Notes under the pieces: generated by a model
Told to the model about the DNA's origin: nothing
What the model saw: only the letters and a program-made list of their open reading frames with translations
Database searches by the model: none
Position numbers and translations under genes: made by a program
Origin: Proteobacteria bacterium UBA6908
Lineage (GTDB): Bacteria > Pseudomonadota > Gammaproteobacteria > Acidiferrobacterales > UBA6901
Direction of reading: 5' to 3'
NCBI GenBank assembly: GCA_002451085.1
Contig: DKBE01000045.1
Span: 8,243-17,907, forward strand
Length of the DNA: 9,665 nucleotides
Shown: piece after piece, positions 1 to 6,356 of the stretch
How the letters are laid out: every line of letters starts with the position of its first letter
How positions within the stretch are numbered: position 1 is the stretch's first letter

Positions 1-479
1 CGGCAGTGGCGACTCCTTAATAAGTGCACACCCCCGGCCGGAATCTCGAAGGTTTCGCCATGCCAGTGAAAAACCTCGAACTGCGGCGGCAGGCCGTTCA
101 GCCAGTCATGGGCCAGTGGCGAATCGACGGTGCTGACCTTGAGCCAGCCGATTTCCTTGAGCCGGTGGCGTCGTACCCGTGCGCCCAGCGCCTTGGCCAG
201 CAGCTGGCCGCCGAGACAGTGGCCAAGCACCGGGATCCCGATCGCATCCGCCTCGCGTATAAGTTTCAAGACCTTGGGGATCCACGGCAGCGGATCGTTG
301 ACGCTCATCGGGCCACCCATGAACACAAGCCCGGCGGCATCGGCTATGCTTTCAGGTATCGGGTCATGGGCGTCGATGCGCACGGTGTGGTGCGCGAGAC
401 CGTGGCGATCGAGAAATTCGGCAAGGTAGCCCGGACCCTCGGTCGCGACGTGACGAAAAATGACAATCGGCTTGTTCAT
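1..479 (-). CDS. Class I glutamine amidotransferase (GATase1), N-terminal part, cut by window edge
   Basis: The protein reads leftward from ATG at 479, and 159 residues are visible before the window edge. It is a stand-alone class I glutamine amidotransferase of the GMP-synthase-like type, which hydrolyses glutamine to supply ammonia or acts on a related gamma-glutamyl substrate. Seen directly: an oxyanion-strand segment VFMGGPMSV near residues 52-60, a nucleophile elbow GHCLGGQ at 86-92 with Cys88 as the expected nucleophile, and FHWHGETF at 137-144 with His140 as the expected catalytic base. The last part of the triad, a Glu after the His, and the C-terminus lie outside the window. The reading frame is open to base 1. 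The start is chosen because it begins directly at the family's first beta strand (NKPIVIFRH). No strong Shine-Dalgarno sequence is visible. The gene is divergent from the protease gene at 525, with 45 bases between starts. Substrate specificity is unknown. Confidence 0.9.
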   Translation of the reverse strand, partial: MNKPIVIFRHVATEGPGYLAEFLDRHGLAHHTVRIDAHDPIPESIADAAGLVFMGGPMSVNDPLPWIPKVLKLIREADAIGIPVLGHCLGGQLLAKALGARVRRHRLKEIGWLKVSTVDSPLAHDWLNGLPPQFEVFHWHGETFEIPAGGVHLLRSRHC

Positions 480-488
480 GTCGTTGCG

Positions 489-517
489 ATTCTAGCGCGG
501 CGACTTCGGCTTCGGAA
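489..517 (-). promoter_or_regulatory. Possible promoter for the glutamine amidotransferase gene
   Basis: On the minus strand TAGAAT (494-489) matches the sigma70 -10 consensus at five of six positions. Seventeen bases upstream is TTCCGA (517-512), a poor -35 with only three matches. Transcription would start only a few bases before the ATG at 479, so the message would be nearly leaderless, which fits the lack of a Shine-Dalgarno sequence. This is a weak call based on the -10 alone. Confidence 0.3.
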
Positions 518-524
518 ACGGATC

Positions 525-1172
525 ATGCGCTGGCTTCACCCGCTGCTTGTCTTGTGTCTCTGTGTGCTACCCGGCGTGAGCCGGGCCATGGATCTTTCCC
601 TGTACGCTCTGTTCAAGAACAAGGCGATCGTTCAGGTGGATGGCAGCCGCCGGGTACTGGCCGTCGGCGACACCAGCACCGAGGGCGTGAAGCTGATCAG
701 CACCGATACCGAAACGGAAGAGGCGGTGGTGGACGTGCAGGGCAAGCGTCAGACGCTGAAACTCGGAGTGATCCAGGCGGCGTTCACCAGCAGCAGCGCT
801 CGCGAGAGCGTCACGCTGTACGCGGATTCGAACGGCTCCTTTCACGCCGAGGGCAGCATCAACGGAACGCCGGTGAAGTTTCTGGTCGACACCGGCGCGA
901 CCACCGTCGCGATCAATAGCGCCACCGCCCGTAATGCCGGTATCGACTACAAGAAAGGCCAGGCTGGCGTGGCCAAGACGGCCGGTGGGTTCACGCGTGC
1001 CTACAGTGTGACGCTGGCCACCGTAAAGGTCGGTGAGATCACGATGCACAACGTCGAGGCCGGAGTCATTGAAGGATCGCAGCCGGATGTACCGCTGCTC
1101 GGCATGTCGTTCCTGAATGCCATGGAAATGCGGCGCGACGGCAATCGAATGGATTTGACCAAGCAATATTGA
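525..1172 (+). CDS. Exported retropepsin-like aspartic protease (clan AA, TIGR02281-type)
   Basis: A 215-residue predicted periplasmic or membrane-anchored aspartic protease of the single-domain retropepsin-like family found in proteobacteria. Residues 1-21 form a signal peptide or anchor: Arg2, a hydrophobic stretch LLVLCLCVLPGV, then SRA before Met22. The N-terminal third (about 22-95) is an unassigned basic-polar domain. The protease fold covers about 100-210. FLVDTGATTV contains the catalytic Asp122 in DTGA (122-125), and VPLLGMSFLN near 186-195 is the conserved C-terminal strand of these enzymes. With one DTG per chain, activity would need a homodimer, as in retroviral proteases. The open frame continues upstream to base 24, but that part is antisense to the amidotransferase gene. 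ATG 525 is chosen because it begins a proper signal sequence and has GGAAAC just upstream. Its natural substrate is unknown. Confidence 0.85.
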   Translation: MRWLHPLLVLCLCVLPGVSRAMDLSLYALFKNKAIVQVDGSRRVLAVGDTSTEGVKLISTDTETEEAVVDVQGKRQTLKLGVIQAAFTSSSARESVTLYADSNGSFHAEGSINGTPVKFLVDTGATTVAINSATARNAGIDYKKGQAGVAKTAGGFTRAYSVTLATVKVGEITMHNVEAGVIEGSQPDVPLLGMSFLNAMEMRRDGNRMDLTKQY

Positions 1173-1179
1173 GGCTCAC

Positions 1180-1199
1180 GTGTCCAGCGCGCTGGACAC
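1180..1199. repeat. Perfect 20-bp inverted repeat overlapping a promoter -35 box
   Basis: The arms GTGTCCAGCG (1180-1189) and CGCTGGACAC (1190-1199) are exact reverse complements with no spacer. The repeat lies 8 bases after the stop of the protease gene. It has no T-run, so it is a poor intrinsic terminator. Its right arm contains the TGGACA used as -35 by the promoter described at 1193-1221, so a repressor or activator operator is the favoured reading. A related dyad lies over the next promoter at 1829-1844. Confidence 0.6.
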
Positions 1200-1221
1200 A
1201 CGCAATCGGCCGCGTTGTAAT
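1193..1221 (+). promoter_or_regulatory. Sigma70-type promoter for the DUF2244 gene
   Basis: TGGACA (1193-1198) and TGTAAT (1216-1221) each match the sigma70 consensus at five of six positions and are separated by the optimal 17 bases. Transcription would begin near 1228, leaving a leader of about 40 bases before the ATG at 1267. The -35 box is embedded in the perfect palindrome at 1180-1199. Confidence 0.6.
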
Positions 1222-1266
1222 GTCCGCTGACCGACAGCACGCTGCGTTCGACAGCCGCGAGAGCCC

Positions 1267-1812
1267 ATGCAAGTACCCGAACAGCCTGAATTTGATTCAT
1301 CCGGTGCTTCCGTCTCGGCGGACGCGCGCTTGCACCTCGAATCTTTTCCCGACGGTGTGCACATTCTGGTGTTCCCCAACCGTTCGCTGACACGGGCCGG
1401 GCTGTTCATGGCGGCCGGCCTGTGTGCGACCATGCTGGTACCGGCCCTGCTGTATGCCGCGTTGATCGGCGCCTGGCCGATGCTGCCGTTCCTGGGGCTC
1501 GAAATCCTGGTGCTCGGCGGCGTGTTCCTGCACCTTCACCGGCACCACGATGATTGCGAGGAAATCGTGATCGGCAACGAGCAGGTGGAGATTCTTCGCC
1601 AGCGCGGCCGCCACCGTGAGTCACTGAGCTTTCCCCGCTACTGGGTGCAGCTGGTGGTGGAGCCCGGCGATCTGCCACGCCGCTCACCGCGGTTGTGGCT
1701 GCGTTCACACGGGCAAAGTGAAGAACTCAGCCGCGACACCAGTGCAGCGACCCGACAGGCACTGGCCTGGACGCTGACGCACGAGATCGGCATTCCGGTG
1801 GCCGGACACTGA
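1267..1812 (+). CDS. DUF2244 family inner-membrane protein
   Basis: A 181-residue protein of the DUF2244 family, whose function is not established. Family hallmarks are visible: FPNRSL at 36-41, the hairpin between two membrane segments with AWPMLPFLGLE at 69-79, then an acidic motif CEEIVI near 97-102. A soluble C-terminal domain follows, with WVQLVVE at 126-132 and RLWLRSHGQSEEL at 142-154. Membrane segments are predicted at about 45-66 and 72-91, connected by a very short turn. The start at 1267 has GAGAG a few bases upstream and gives a polar cytoplasmic N-terminus. Relatives are often found near cytochrome oxidase genes, but no such gene is present here. It is probably monocistronic: it has its own promoter at 1193-1221, and another promoter follows its stop codon. 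Confidence 0.85.
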   Translation: MQVPEQPEFDSSGASVSADARLHLESFPDGVHILVFPNRSLTRAGLFMAAGLCATMLVPALLYAALIGAWPMLPFLGLEILVLGGVFLHLHRHHDDCEEIVIGNEQVEILRQRGRHRESLSFPRYWVQLVVEPGDLPRRSPRLWLRSHGQSEELSRDTSAATRQALAWTLTHEIGIPVAGH

Positions 1813-1828
1813 CACGCGCCACCCGTGC

Positions 1829-1844
1829 TGTGCTGGACAGCACA
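1829..1844. repeat. Inverted repeat over the -35 box of the Lol-like operon promoter
   Basis: TGTGCTG (1829-1835) and CAGCACA (1838-1844) are exact reverse complements separated by GA. As RNA it could form a short hairpin after the DUF2244 stop at 1812, but there is no T-run after it. It overlaps TGGACA (1834-1839), the proposed -35 of the next promoter, so an operator role is plausible. Confidence 0.5.
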
Positions 1845-1863
1845 CAACCGCCTGCGATCTAAT
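1834..1863 (+). promoter_or_regulatory. Sigma70-type promoter for the Lol-like ABC operon
   Basis: TGGACA (1834-1839) and TCTAAT (1858-1863) each match the sigma70 consensus at five of six positions, with an 18-base spacer. Transcription would begin near 1870, about 50 bases before the chosen ATG at 1922. The -35 is the same GCTGGACA segment seen in the promoter of the preceding gene. Confidence 0.55.
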
Positions 1864-1921
1864 GCCATGAGCTGCGTGCACACGGTGCGCGGTGTACAAA
1901 CACTCCGGGAAACTGAAACGC

Positions 1922-2677
1922 ATGCGCACTTTCAGCCTACTGCTCGTGCTCCTGATCAGCCCGCTGGCGACGGCGCAGGAAGCCGCGCCCGTCAATGCCA
2001 CCGCCCTCGTCAAGGCCGCCATCGAATACTGGCGCGATGTGTCCTCGATGGCAGTATTCGAAATGAACATCCACCGTCCCGACTGGCAGCGTTCCATGAC
2101 CATGAAGGTCTGGACGCGCGGCAACAAGGAATCGCTGGTGCGGGTCCTGGCGCCGGCCAAGGACGCCGGCAACGGCACGCTGCTGCTCGACAACGACATG
2201 TGGAGCTATAACCCCAAGATCAATCGTGTCATCAAGATCCCGTCCAGCATGATGAACCAGAGCTGGATGGGCTCGGATTTTTCCAATAACGATCTCGCCA
2301 AGGCCGACGACCTGATCGACCAGTATCGCCATACCCTGTTGGCGACCGAAACCCACAACGGCCACAAGCTGTACGTTATCGAGGCGGTGCCGAACGAGAC
2401 CGCGCCGGTGGTGTGGGGCCGCGAGGTGGTCAAGATCCGCGATGACCATATCCTGATCGAGCACGCGTTCTACGACCAGAGCAACGTGCTGGTGAAGCAA
2501 CTGGCCACCACCGAAGTCAAGATGATGGGCGGCAAGATGGTCGCCAGCCGCGAGCGCATGCAACGCATCGACAAGCCGGACGAGTGGACCGATATCGTGA
2601 CCCGCGAGGCGCAGTTCGGCCTCAAGCTGCCGGCAAGTACCTTCACGCTGGCCAACCTGCGCAACCCGCGAAACTAG
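1922..2677 (+). CDS. LolA-like exported protein ('outer membrane lipoprotein-sorting protein', LolA_like/PF17131-type)
   Basis: A 251-residue protein with a clear Sec signal peptide. Arg2 and the hydrophobic stretch FSLLLVLLISPL end in ATA at 16-18, with predicted cleavage before Gln19. No lipobox Cys is present, so the mature protein should be soluble in the periplasm. The body resembles the LolA-like family that accompanies FtsX-type ABC transporters and RND/MMPL exporters: a strand-rich fold with LLLDNDMWSYNP at 87-98 and the characteristic SWMGSDFSNNDL at 114-125. LolA-type folds carry acylated proteins or lipids in a hydrophobic half-barrel, so a periplasmic carrier role for the transporter encoded just downstream is inferred. 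A GTG at 1892 would add ten residues; ATG 1922 is preferred because it gives a normal signal peptide. Only 3 bases separate its stop from the next ATG. The cargo is unknown. Confidence 0.85.
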   Translation: MRTFSLLLVLLISPLATAQEAAPVNATALVKAAIEYWRDVSSMAVFEMNIHRPDWQRSMTMKVWTRGNKESLVRVLAPAKDAGNGTLLLDNDMWSYNPKINRVIKIPSSMMNQSWMGSDFSNNDLAKADDLIDQYRHTLLATETHNGHKLYVIEAVPNETAPVVWGREVVKIRDDHILIEHAFYDQSNVLVKQLATTEVKMMGGKMVASRERMQRIDKPDEWTDIVTREAQFGLKLPASTFTLANLRNPRN

Positions 2678-2680
2678 CTC

Positions 2681-3916
2681 ATGGATAATCTCCTGCGGCT
2701 CGCCTGGCGCAATCTGTGGCGAAACAAGCGCCGCACCTGGCTGACCGTGTCGGCGATAGCCTTCATTACAGTGTTGATGGTGTTTCTCATCACCCTGCAG
2801 CTGGGTTCCTACGATCTCATGATCGACAGCAGCCTGCGTATTTTCACCGGGCAGATGCAGGTCCAGCGCGAGGGTTATCTGGAAAAACCACAGATTCGCA
2901 CGGTGATACCCGAGGCCCAGGCGGTGGCGCAGCGACTACGCGCCGAACCGGCACTCGACCAGGTTGGGGTCGCGGTGCGTGCACAGGCCTTCGCGCTGGC
3001 ATCAAGCGCCAATCGCAGCTTCGGTGTGCAAGTCGTCGGGAGCGAACCTGAATTCGAGCCAAAGGTGTCGACCATTCCGCACCAGATCAAAACCGGCCGC
3101 TGGTTGAAGGATCTGCATGCACAGGAGGCAGTGCTGGGTAGCACGCTGGCACAGAATCTGCGCATCAACGTCGGCGATGAATTGACATTGCTGGGTGCCG
3201 CCATGGACGGCTCGGTGGCCGCCACGGTACTGCCAGTGGTCGGCATTTTCGAAAGCGGCATGATCGATCTTGACCGCGTCACGGTCACCTTGCCGCTCGC
3301 GACCTTCCAGGAGATATTTGGCCTGGGCAGCAATGCCCACGCCATCGTCTTCCTGGCACCAGACCTCAAACAGCTGCCGGCGCTATATACCGAGGTCGAA
3401 CGTCAAATCCCGCCAACGCCGTCGTTGGTGGTGCTCAACTGGGAACGATTGATCCCCGGACTCAAGCAACTCACCCAGGCCGACTGGACAACCGGCTGGT
3501 TCATGTATATCGCGTTGATTGCCGTCGTCACCTTCAGCATCCTCAATACCTTTATCATGTCCGTGCTGGAGCGGACCCGTGAATTCGGCATCATGCTTGC
3601 ACTCGGTGCCACGCCACTGCGGATTGGTTCGCTGGTCTTTACCGAAACCGTGTTTCTGGCGTTGCTGGGTCTGGGCATCGGTGTTGGACTCGGGCTGGTC
3701 ATTGCCGGTTTTCTCTCGGTCTATGGCTTCACCTATCCGGGCCTCAAGGAACTCATGGGTCAGTATGGACTGCCAGGCCTGATCTATCCCCAGTTGAGTG
3801 CCGTCAGTATTTTGCTCGGACCGGCCGTGATCCTGGCATTCATCCTGGTGGCGGCGCTCTACCCGGCGCTGCGAATCCGCAAACTCGAGGCGGTGGAGGC
3901 GATTCATGCCGTCTGA
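2681..3916 (+). CDS. ABC transporter permease, FtsX/LolC/MacB type (first of two)
   Basis: A 411-residue permease with the type VII ABC (FtsX/LolCE/MacB) layout. A cytoplasmic amphipathic start with LAWRNLWRNKRRT (7-19) leads into membrane segment 1 (about 20-43). A large periplasmic domain (about 46-268) follows, then three membrane segments at about 273-296, 317-345 and 372-397. The loop after segment 2 carries the family's coupling motif ERTREFGIMLALGATPLRI (297-315), which contacts the ATPase. The C-terminal PALRIRKLEAVEAI is also typical. Transporters of this type do not pass substrate through the membrane; they use ATP to extract amphiphiles from the outer leaflet or to drive periplasmic partners. 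The start follows the carrier stop by 3 bases without a strong ribosome site, which suggests translational coupling. The gene ends inside the next gene. Confidence 0.92.
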   Translation: MDNLLRLAWRNLWRNKRRTWLTVSAIAFITVLMVFLITLQLGSYDLMIDSSLRIFTGQMQVQREGYLEKPQIRTVIPEAQAVAQRLRAEPALDQVGVAVRAQAFALASSANRSFGVQVVGSEPEFEPKVSTIPHQIKTGRWLKDLHAQEAVLGSTLAQNLRINVGDELTLLGAAMDGSVAATVLPVVGIFESGMIDLDRVTVTLPLATFQEIFGLGSNAHAIVFLAPDLKQLPALYTEVERQIPPTPSLVVLNWERLIPGLKQLTQADWTTGWFMYIALIAVVTFSILNTFIMSVLERTREFGIMLALGATPLRIGSLVFTETVFLALLGLGIGVGLGLVIAGFLSVYGFTYPGLKELMGQYGLPGLIYPQLSAVSILLGPAVILAFILVAALYPALRIRKLEAVEAIHAV

Positions 3917-5177
3917 ATCAGCCAGCGAACGGCGGCTCGCATCCAGTGGTGAGGCCAGCCCGGCACCGCTGCTCGTCACGCTCGCCTGGCGAAATCTGTG
4001 GCGGCACACCCGCCGAACGCTCGTGATGCTGTTTGCACTCTTGCTCGGTGTGTGGTCGATGATCGTTATGGCCGCACTGGTGCGTGGTTCCATGGAGCAG
4101 CATATCCGCAAGGAGATTTTGAATCTGACAGCGCATGTGCAGATTCACTCACCTGCCTATCGGGACGATCCGGCCGTCGAGCACCGTTTTGCAGCGCCGT
4201 CTTCACTGGCCGACGCATTGACCCAGACACCGATTACGGCGGCCAGCGCTCGCGTGCGGGTTCCGGCAGTAGTTTCGAGTGAATACGAATCGGCCGGGGT
4301 GATGCTGGTCGGCATTGACCCGCAGCGCGAACGCGGACTGTCGTTCATCGACAAGGCTGTCAAACTTGGGCGTGACCTCGAGTCGGCCGGCGATCCGGGG
4401 CTGGTGCTTGGTCGCAAGCTCGCCGAACGCCTGGAGACCGGACTGGGTCGGCGCGTGGTACTGATGAGCCAGGGGGTCGACAACCAGATCAGTGATCGCG
4501 GATTCCGGGTGGTGGGTGTTTTTGACGCCGATCCGCAGGCCATGGAAACCGGATATGTGTTTATCGGCCTCGAGATTGCGCAACAGTTGCTGGGCATGGG
4601 TAACGAGGTTTCCGAGATTGCCGTGATGACGGACGATCGCAATCACCTCGACGCGCTGGTTGAACGGTTGCGGGCGACCGCACCCGGCCTGGACGTCGCG
4701 CCCTGGACCGACGTGCAGCCGCTGCTGGTGCTGATGGAAAAGGTGAACAACGTCGTGTTGCTGGTGTGGTTTGCCGTGGTATTCGCGGCCATGGCGTTCG
4801 GCTTGATCAATACACTGCTCATGGCGGTGTTCGAGCGCACCCGCGAATTTGGTCTGTTCCAGGCACTCGGTATGCCGCCGCGCTTTATTCTCGGACAGGT
4901 GCTGGCCGAGTCGTTGATCCTGCTGGTGCTGGCCCTGATACTGGGCAATGTCGTGGCGTGGGCGAGTGTTGCCGGACTCAAGGGCGGTATTGATTTGTCC
5001 ATGTTCGCCGAAGGCCTGCAACTGGTGGGAATCAGCCCGGTGATCTTCCCAACACTGGCCACCGGCGACGTGCTGATCGCGAACGTGGTGGTCATTGTGC
5101 TGGGTGTGCTCGCCAGCCTGTATCCGGCCTGGCGCGCGTCGCGCTATGTGCCGGTGGAAGCCTTAACGAGAACCTGA
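3906..5177 (+). CDS. ABC transporter permease, FtsX/LolE/MacB type (second of two)
   Basis: A 423-residue paralogue of the preceding permease. It shares the LAWRNLWR start motif (26-33, followed by HTRRT), a membrane segment at about 38-60 and a periplasmic domain of about 215 residues. Three C-terminal membrane segments lie near 281-307, 328-354 and 387-407. The coupling motif ERTREFGLFQALGMPPRFI is at 310-328, and SLYPAWRASRYVPVEAL is near the end. The gene starts 11 bases before the stop of the first permease (ATG 3906, TGA ending 3916), so the two subunits are probably translationally coupled and form a heterodimer. A polar N-terminal extension of about 20 residues, rich in Ser, Glu and Arg, is absent from the first permease. 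No better in-frame start exists before membrane segment 1, so the extension is probably real. The stop is 4 bases before the ATPase gene. Confidence 0.92.
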   Translation: MPSESASERRLASSGEASPAPLLVTLAWRNLWRHTRRTLVMLFALLLGVWSMIVMAALVRGSMEQHIRKEILNLTAHVQIHSPAYRDDPAVEHRFAAPSSLADALTQTPITAASARVRVPAVVSSEYESAGVMLVGIDPQRERGLSFIDKAVKLGRDLESAGDPGLVLGRKLAERLETGLGRRVVLMSQGVDNQISDRGFRVVGVFDADPQAMETGYVFIGLEIAQQLLGMGNEVSEIAVMTDDRNHLDALVERLRATAPGLDVAPWTDVQPLLVLMEKVNNVVLLVWFAVVFAAMAFGLINTLLMAVFERTREFGLFQALGMPPRFILGQVLAESLILLVLALILGNVVAWASVAGLKGGIDLSMFAEGLQLVGISPVIFPTLATGDVLIANVVVIVLGVLASLYPAWRASRYVPVEALTRT

Positions 5178-5181
5178 ATCC

Positions 5182-5874
5182 ATGGAACCCAACACTGTCG
5201 TTTGCCACCAGGTTACGAAGGTGTACCGCCAGAACTCGGTATCGGTGCATGCCCTGACGGACATTAATCTCGAGATTCCGAAGCGGGATTTCGCCTGCCT
5301 GTCCGGTCCCTCCGGTTCCGGCAAGAGCACGCTGCTCAATCTGATCGGCGGGCTCGACAAGCCCACCTCCGGCGAGATCTCGGTCGATGGCCAGCGGGTT
5401 GACCAAATGGCCAAGAGCGAGCTCGCGGCGCTGCGACTGCACAAAATCGGCTTTGTGTTTCAGGCCTACAACCTGATCCCGGTTCTGACGGCGCGCGAGA
5501 ATGTGGAATTTGTCATGCAGTTGCAGGGCCTGTCTGCCGGTGATCGCCGAGACAAGGCCATGCAGATACTCAAGGAAGTGGATCTCACCGGGTTGGAGAA
5601 CCGCCGTCCGGCAGAATTGTCCGGCGGACAGCAGCAGCGCGTGGCGGTGGCACGCGCCATTGTTTCCGAGCCGTCGCTGGTGCTGGCTGATGAACCGACC
5701 GCCAACCTCGATTCGAAAACCGCCCAGGCGCTCATGGAGCTGCTGGTGCACATGAACACTGACCACAACGTGACGTTCATCTTCTCGACGCACGACAAGC
5801 TGGTGATGGATTTCTCGCGCCGGCTGATCAAGCTGCACGACGGAAAGATCGTCGAGGACAAGCGCAGGGAGTAG
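5182..5874 (+). CDS. ABC transporter ATPase, LolD/MacB type
   Basis: A complete 230-residue ATPase that powers the two permeases encoded upstream. All nucleotide-binding motifs are intact: Walker A GPSGSGKST at 42-50 with Lys48, Q-loop Gln94 in FVFQAYNLIP, signature LSGGQ at 146-150, Walker B LVLADEP at 166-172 with catalytic Glu171, D-loop NLDS at 175-178 and switch His204 in STHD. The LADEPTANLDS segment and the length of about 230 residues are typical of the LolD/MacB/FtsE subfamily, which pairs with FtsX-type permeases. It should act as a cytoplasmic homodimer under a permease heterodimer. It is the last of four genes in very tight array (gaps of 3, -11 and 4 bases). True LolD for lipoprotein sorting is usually encoded with LolC and LolE but apart from LolA. 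The LolA-like gene here therefore favours a paralogous system over the housekeeping Lol locus. Confidence 0.95.
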   Translation: MEPNTVVCHQVTKVYRQNSVSVHALTDINLEIPKRDFACLSGPSGSGKSTLLNLIGGLDKPTSGEISVDGQRVDQMAKSELAALRLHKIGFVFQAYNLIPVLTARENVEFVMQLQGLSAGDRRDKAMQILKEVDLTGLENRRPAELSGGQQQRVAVARAIVSEPSLVLADEPTANLDSKTAQALMELLVHMNTDHNVTFIFSTHDKLVMDFSRRLIKLHDGKIVEDKRRE

Positions 5875-5917
5875 CGATCGCTGTCATGTTCAATATTGCC
5901 GATCGAAGGGACAAGCC

Positions 5918-6274
5918 ATGACAACCGCTGCCAATCTTGCCGTGAGTGTCGTGGCGCTGCTGCATCTGTATTTTCTGGTGCTGGAGATGTTCTTCTGGGA
6001 CAAGCCGCTTGGGTTGCGCAGCTTTGGCCTGGATCCGGAATTTGCCAATGCCTCGAAGGTGCTGGCGGCCAATCAAGGGTTGTATAACGGTTTTCTGGCT
6101 GCCGGGCTGGTGTGGGGCCTTGCTCAGGGCGAGGCCGGAACGGCCATCAAGATTTTCGTTCTCGCGTGCGTCATCACCGCCGGAGTGTTTGGCGCACTGA
6201 CAGCCAGCCGGAAAATTCTCTGGATCCAGGCCATGCCGGCAGTCGTGGCTCTCGCGCTGGTGATTGCCTCCTGA
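5918..6274 (+). CDS. DUF1304 family small membrane protein
   Basis: A 118-residue integral membrane protein of the DUF1304 family, of unknown biochemical function. The family signature is seen as LLHLYFLVLEMFFWDKPLG at 14-32 and LAANQGLYNGFLAAGLVWGL at about 49-68. Four membrane segments are predicted, at about 6-26, 53-70, 76-94 and 99-117. The ribosome site GAAGGGA (5905-5911) is well placed before ATG 5918 and rules out the alternative overlapping frame starting at 5896. It lies 43 bases after the ATPase gene with no terminator seen between, so it may be the fifth cistron of that operon. A functional link to the transporter is not established. It is followed by the hairpin at 6318-6349. 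Confidence 0.85.
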   Translation: MTTAANLAVSVVALLHLYFLVLEMFFWDKPLGLRSFGLDPEFANASKVLAANQGLYNGFLAAGLVWGLAQGEAGTAIKIFVLACVITAGVFGALTASRKILWIQAMPAVVALALVIAS

Positions 6275-6317
6275 CGACGGGGATCAGGCCGGTCGACAGC
6301 CAGTGCGCGCGTGTGAA

Positions 6318-6349
6318 GCCGGGGTGATGTCACGAACCATCACCCCGGC
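6318..6349. terminator. Hairpin between convergent genes, probable bidirectional terminator
   Basis: GCCGGGGTGATG (6318-6329) and CATCACCCCGGC (6338-6349) form a perfect 12-bp stem with an 8-base loop. It occupies the 82-base gap between the convergent DUF1304 and EamA genes. Neither side has a real T-run (only GGTTGGTT on the plus side), so termination may be inefficient or need Rho, but the position and stem strength suit a shared transcription end. Confidence 0.7.
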
Positions 6350-6356
6350 CGGTTGG

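Noticed and set aside
24..524. Long N-terminal extension of the retropepsin frame reaching back to base 24
   Set aside because: It is antisense to the amidotransferase gene, whose catalytic motifs are clear, and a proper signal peptide starts at ATG 525.
1937..2563. 208-codon open frame on the minus strand
   Set aside because: It is antisense to the LolA-like gene, is rich in His, Val and Asp from reversed codons, and has no ribosome site or domain.
4203..5021. 272-codon open frame on the minus strand
   Set aside because: It lies wholly antisense to the second permease; its composition (Gln/His/Arg-rich, no domain) is that of a shadow frame.
5896..6087. Overlapping 63-codon frame starting at 5896 before the DUF1304 gene
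   Set aside because: The family signature and the well-spaced ribosome site belong to the ATG 5918 frame; this frame has no recognisable features.
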